Both the position numbers and the translations under genes were made by a program. A DNA stretch of 28,967 nt. Origin: Mnemiopsis leidyi. Lineage: Eukaryota; Ctenophora; Tentaculata; Lobata; Bolinopsidae. The stretch covers positions 142,609-171,575 of the forward strand of contig JH156672.1 in the NCBI GenBank assembly GCA_000226015.1, in the 5' to 3' direction. Under the pieces are notes generated by a model. The model was not told the DNA's origin and ran no database searches. It saw only the letters and a program-made list of their open reading frames with translations. Position 1 is the first letter of the stretch; each line of letters opens with the position of its first letter. This document shows positions 28,676 to 28,967 of the stretch, in pieces.

Positions 28676-28967
28676 CTAATTTATGTTAATAAACCTTTTT
28701 CTAGCTACAAAAGGGTTATCCTTGAGGAAACTATTATGTCTCATCTTATTCTCTAAATAACTTCCACTTTCAATACGGTTTAAGACCTCATCAGAAATAT
28801 CCCAGAAGTTCCCACTACCATAAATTCCTAAAGCTTTAGTTTTTCTTTTAAAGATCTCCAAATTAGACTTAAAAACATTTAAATTTAATGCTGTTTTCAC
28901 CTCTATGGTAGCTTATTCCAAACACATAACCCTTTCATTTAAAAATTCTTACGAATACGATTTATCT
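28676..28967 (-). pseudogene. Degraded C-terminal end of a LINE-like reverse transcriptase
   Basis: The minus-strand frame, read from about 28936 to TAG at 28676, gives NERVMCLE, a stop, ATIEVKTALN, LNVFKSNLEIFK and a 47-residue tail ending KRFININ. The first part resembles the R-V-x-x-x-W-N-x-L-P ... V-N-x-F-K-x-x-L-D signature that closes many Jockey/CR1-type reverse transcriptases (family knowledge; the WNxLP core is eroded here). It is cut by the window edge and has a stop plus an apparent upstream frameshift. The family call is tentative. Confidence 0.4.

Overview
The window is nuclear DNA of an invertebrate-type animal. It carries GT-AG introns of about 0.1 to 3.1 kb, an immunoglobulin/fibronectin-III receptor gene, a decayed Tc1/mariner transposon, many tandem repeats and an A+T-rich background. 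No operons, tRNA, rRNA or CRISPR were seen. The phylum cannot be fixed from sequence alone; a non-bilaterian or other invertebrate is the working guess.

Left edge (1-1629, + strand): a (TG)n array runs up to the 3' splice site of an exon (262-441). That exon joins in phase to a terminal exon (1495-1629), so this is the 3' end of an unrecognised gene. Its last intron holds an 832-bp inverted-repeat transposon with a 9-bp target duplication. From 2.5 to 4.0 kb lies a cluster of foldback and dispersed repeats that recur at 21.6-22.1 kb. A 1521-bp Tc1/mariner element with a broken transposase occupies 4026-5546.

Centre (5937-19039, + strand): ten exons join into one open frame of 534 codons. Every junction is phase-compatible. 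The product has a signal peptide, one Ig domain, two FN3 domains, a linker, one membrane helix and a cytoplasmic tail with two PPxY motifs, ending in a PDZ-ligand-like TWI. A 60-nt in-frame cassette exon (11492-11551) and an alternative last exon (16708-16782, tail ending SYL) are also plausible. The fourth intron contains, on the minus strand, a 213-codon exon (7600-8246) for another single-pass protein with two NPxY motifs, YxxM, YxN and a C-terminal SVV. Two membrane proteins with adaptor-binding tails are therefore nested in opposite orientation. Joint function is inference only.

Right part (19040-28967): mostly non-coding and repeat-derived. It holds one good single-exon minus-strand coding region (24603-25322, 239 aa). 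This looks like a low-complexity regulatory protein with an RxRxxT site, an acidic run and basic patches; its family is not recognised. Further right are a coding-like fragment (26261-26637), two nearly identical copies of a roughly 140-bp repeat (27316 and 28421), two adjacent perfect hairpins, and at the edge a degraded minus-strand frame resembling the C-terminal end of a LINE reverse transcriptase.

Sequence assembled across introns was translated by eye. No searches were run, so family assignments rest on motifs.
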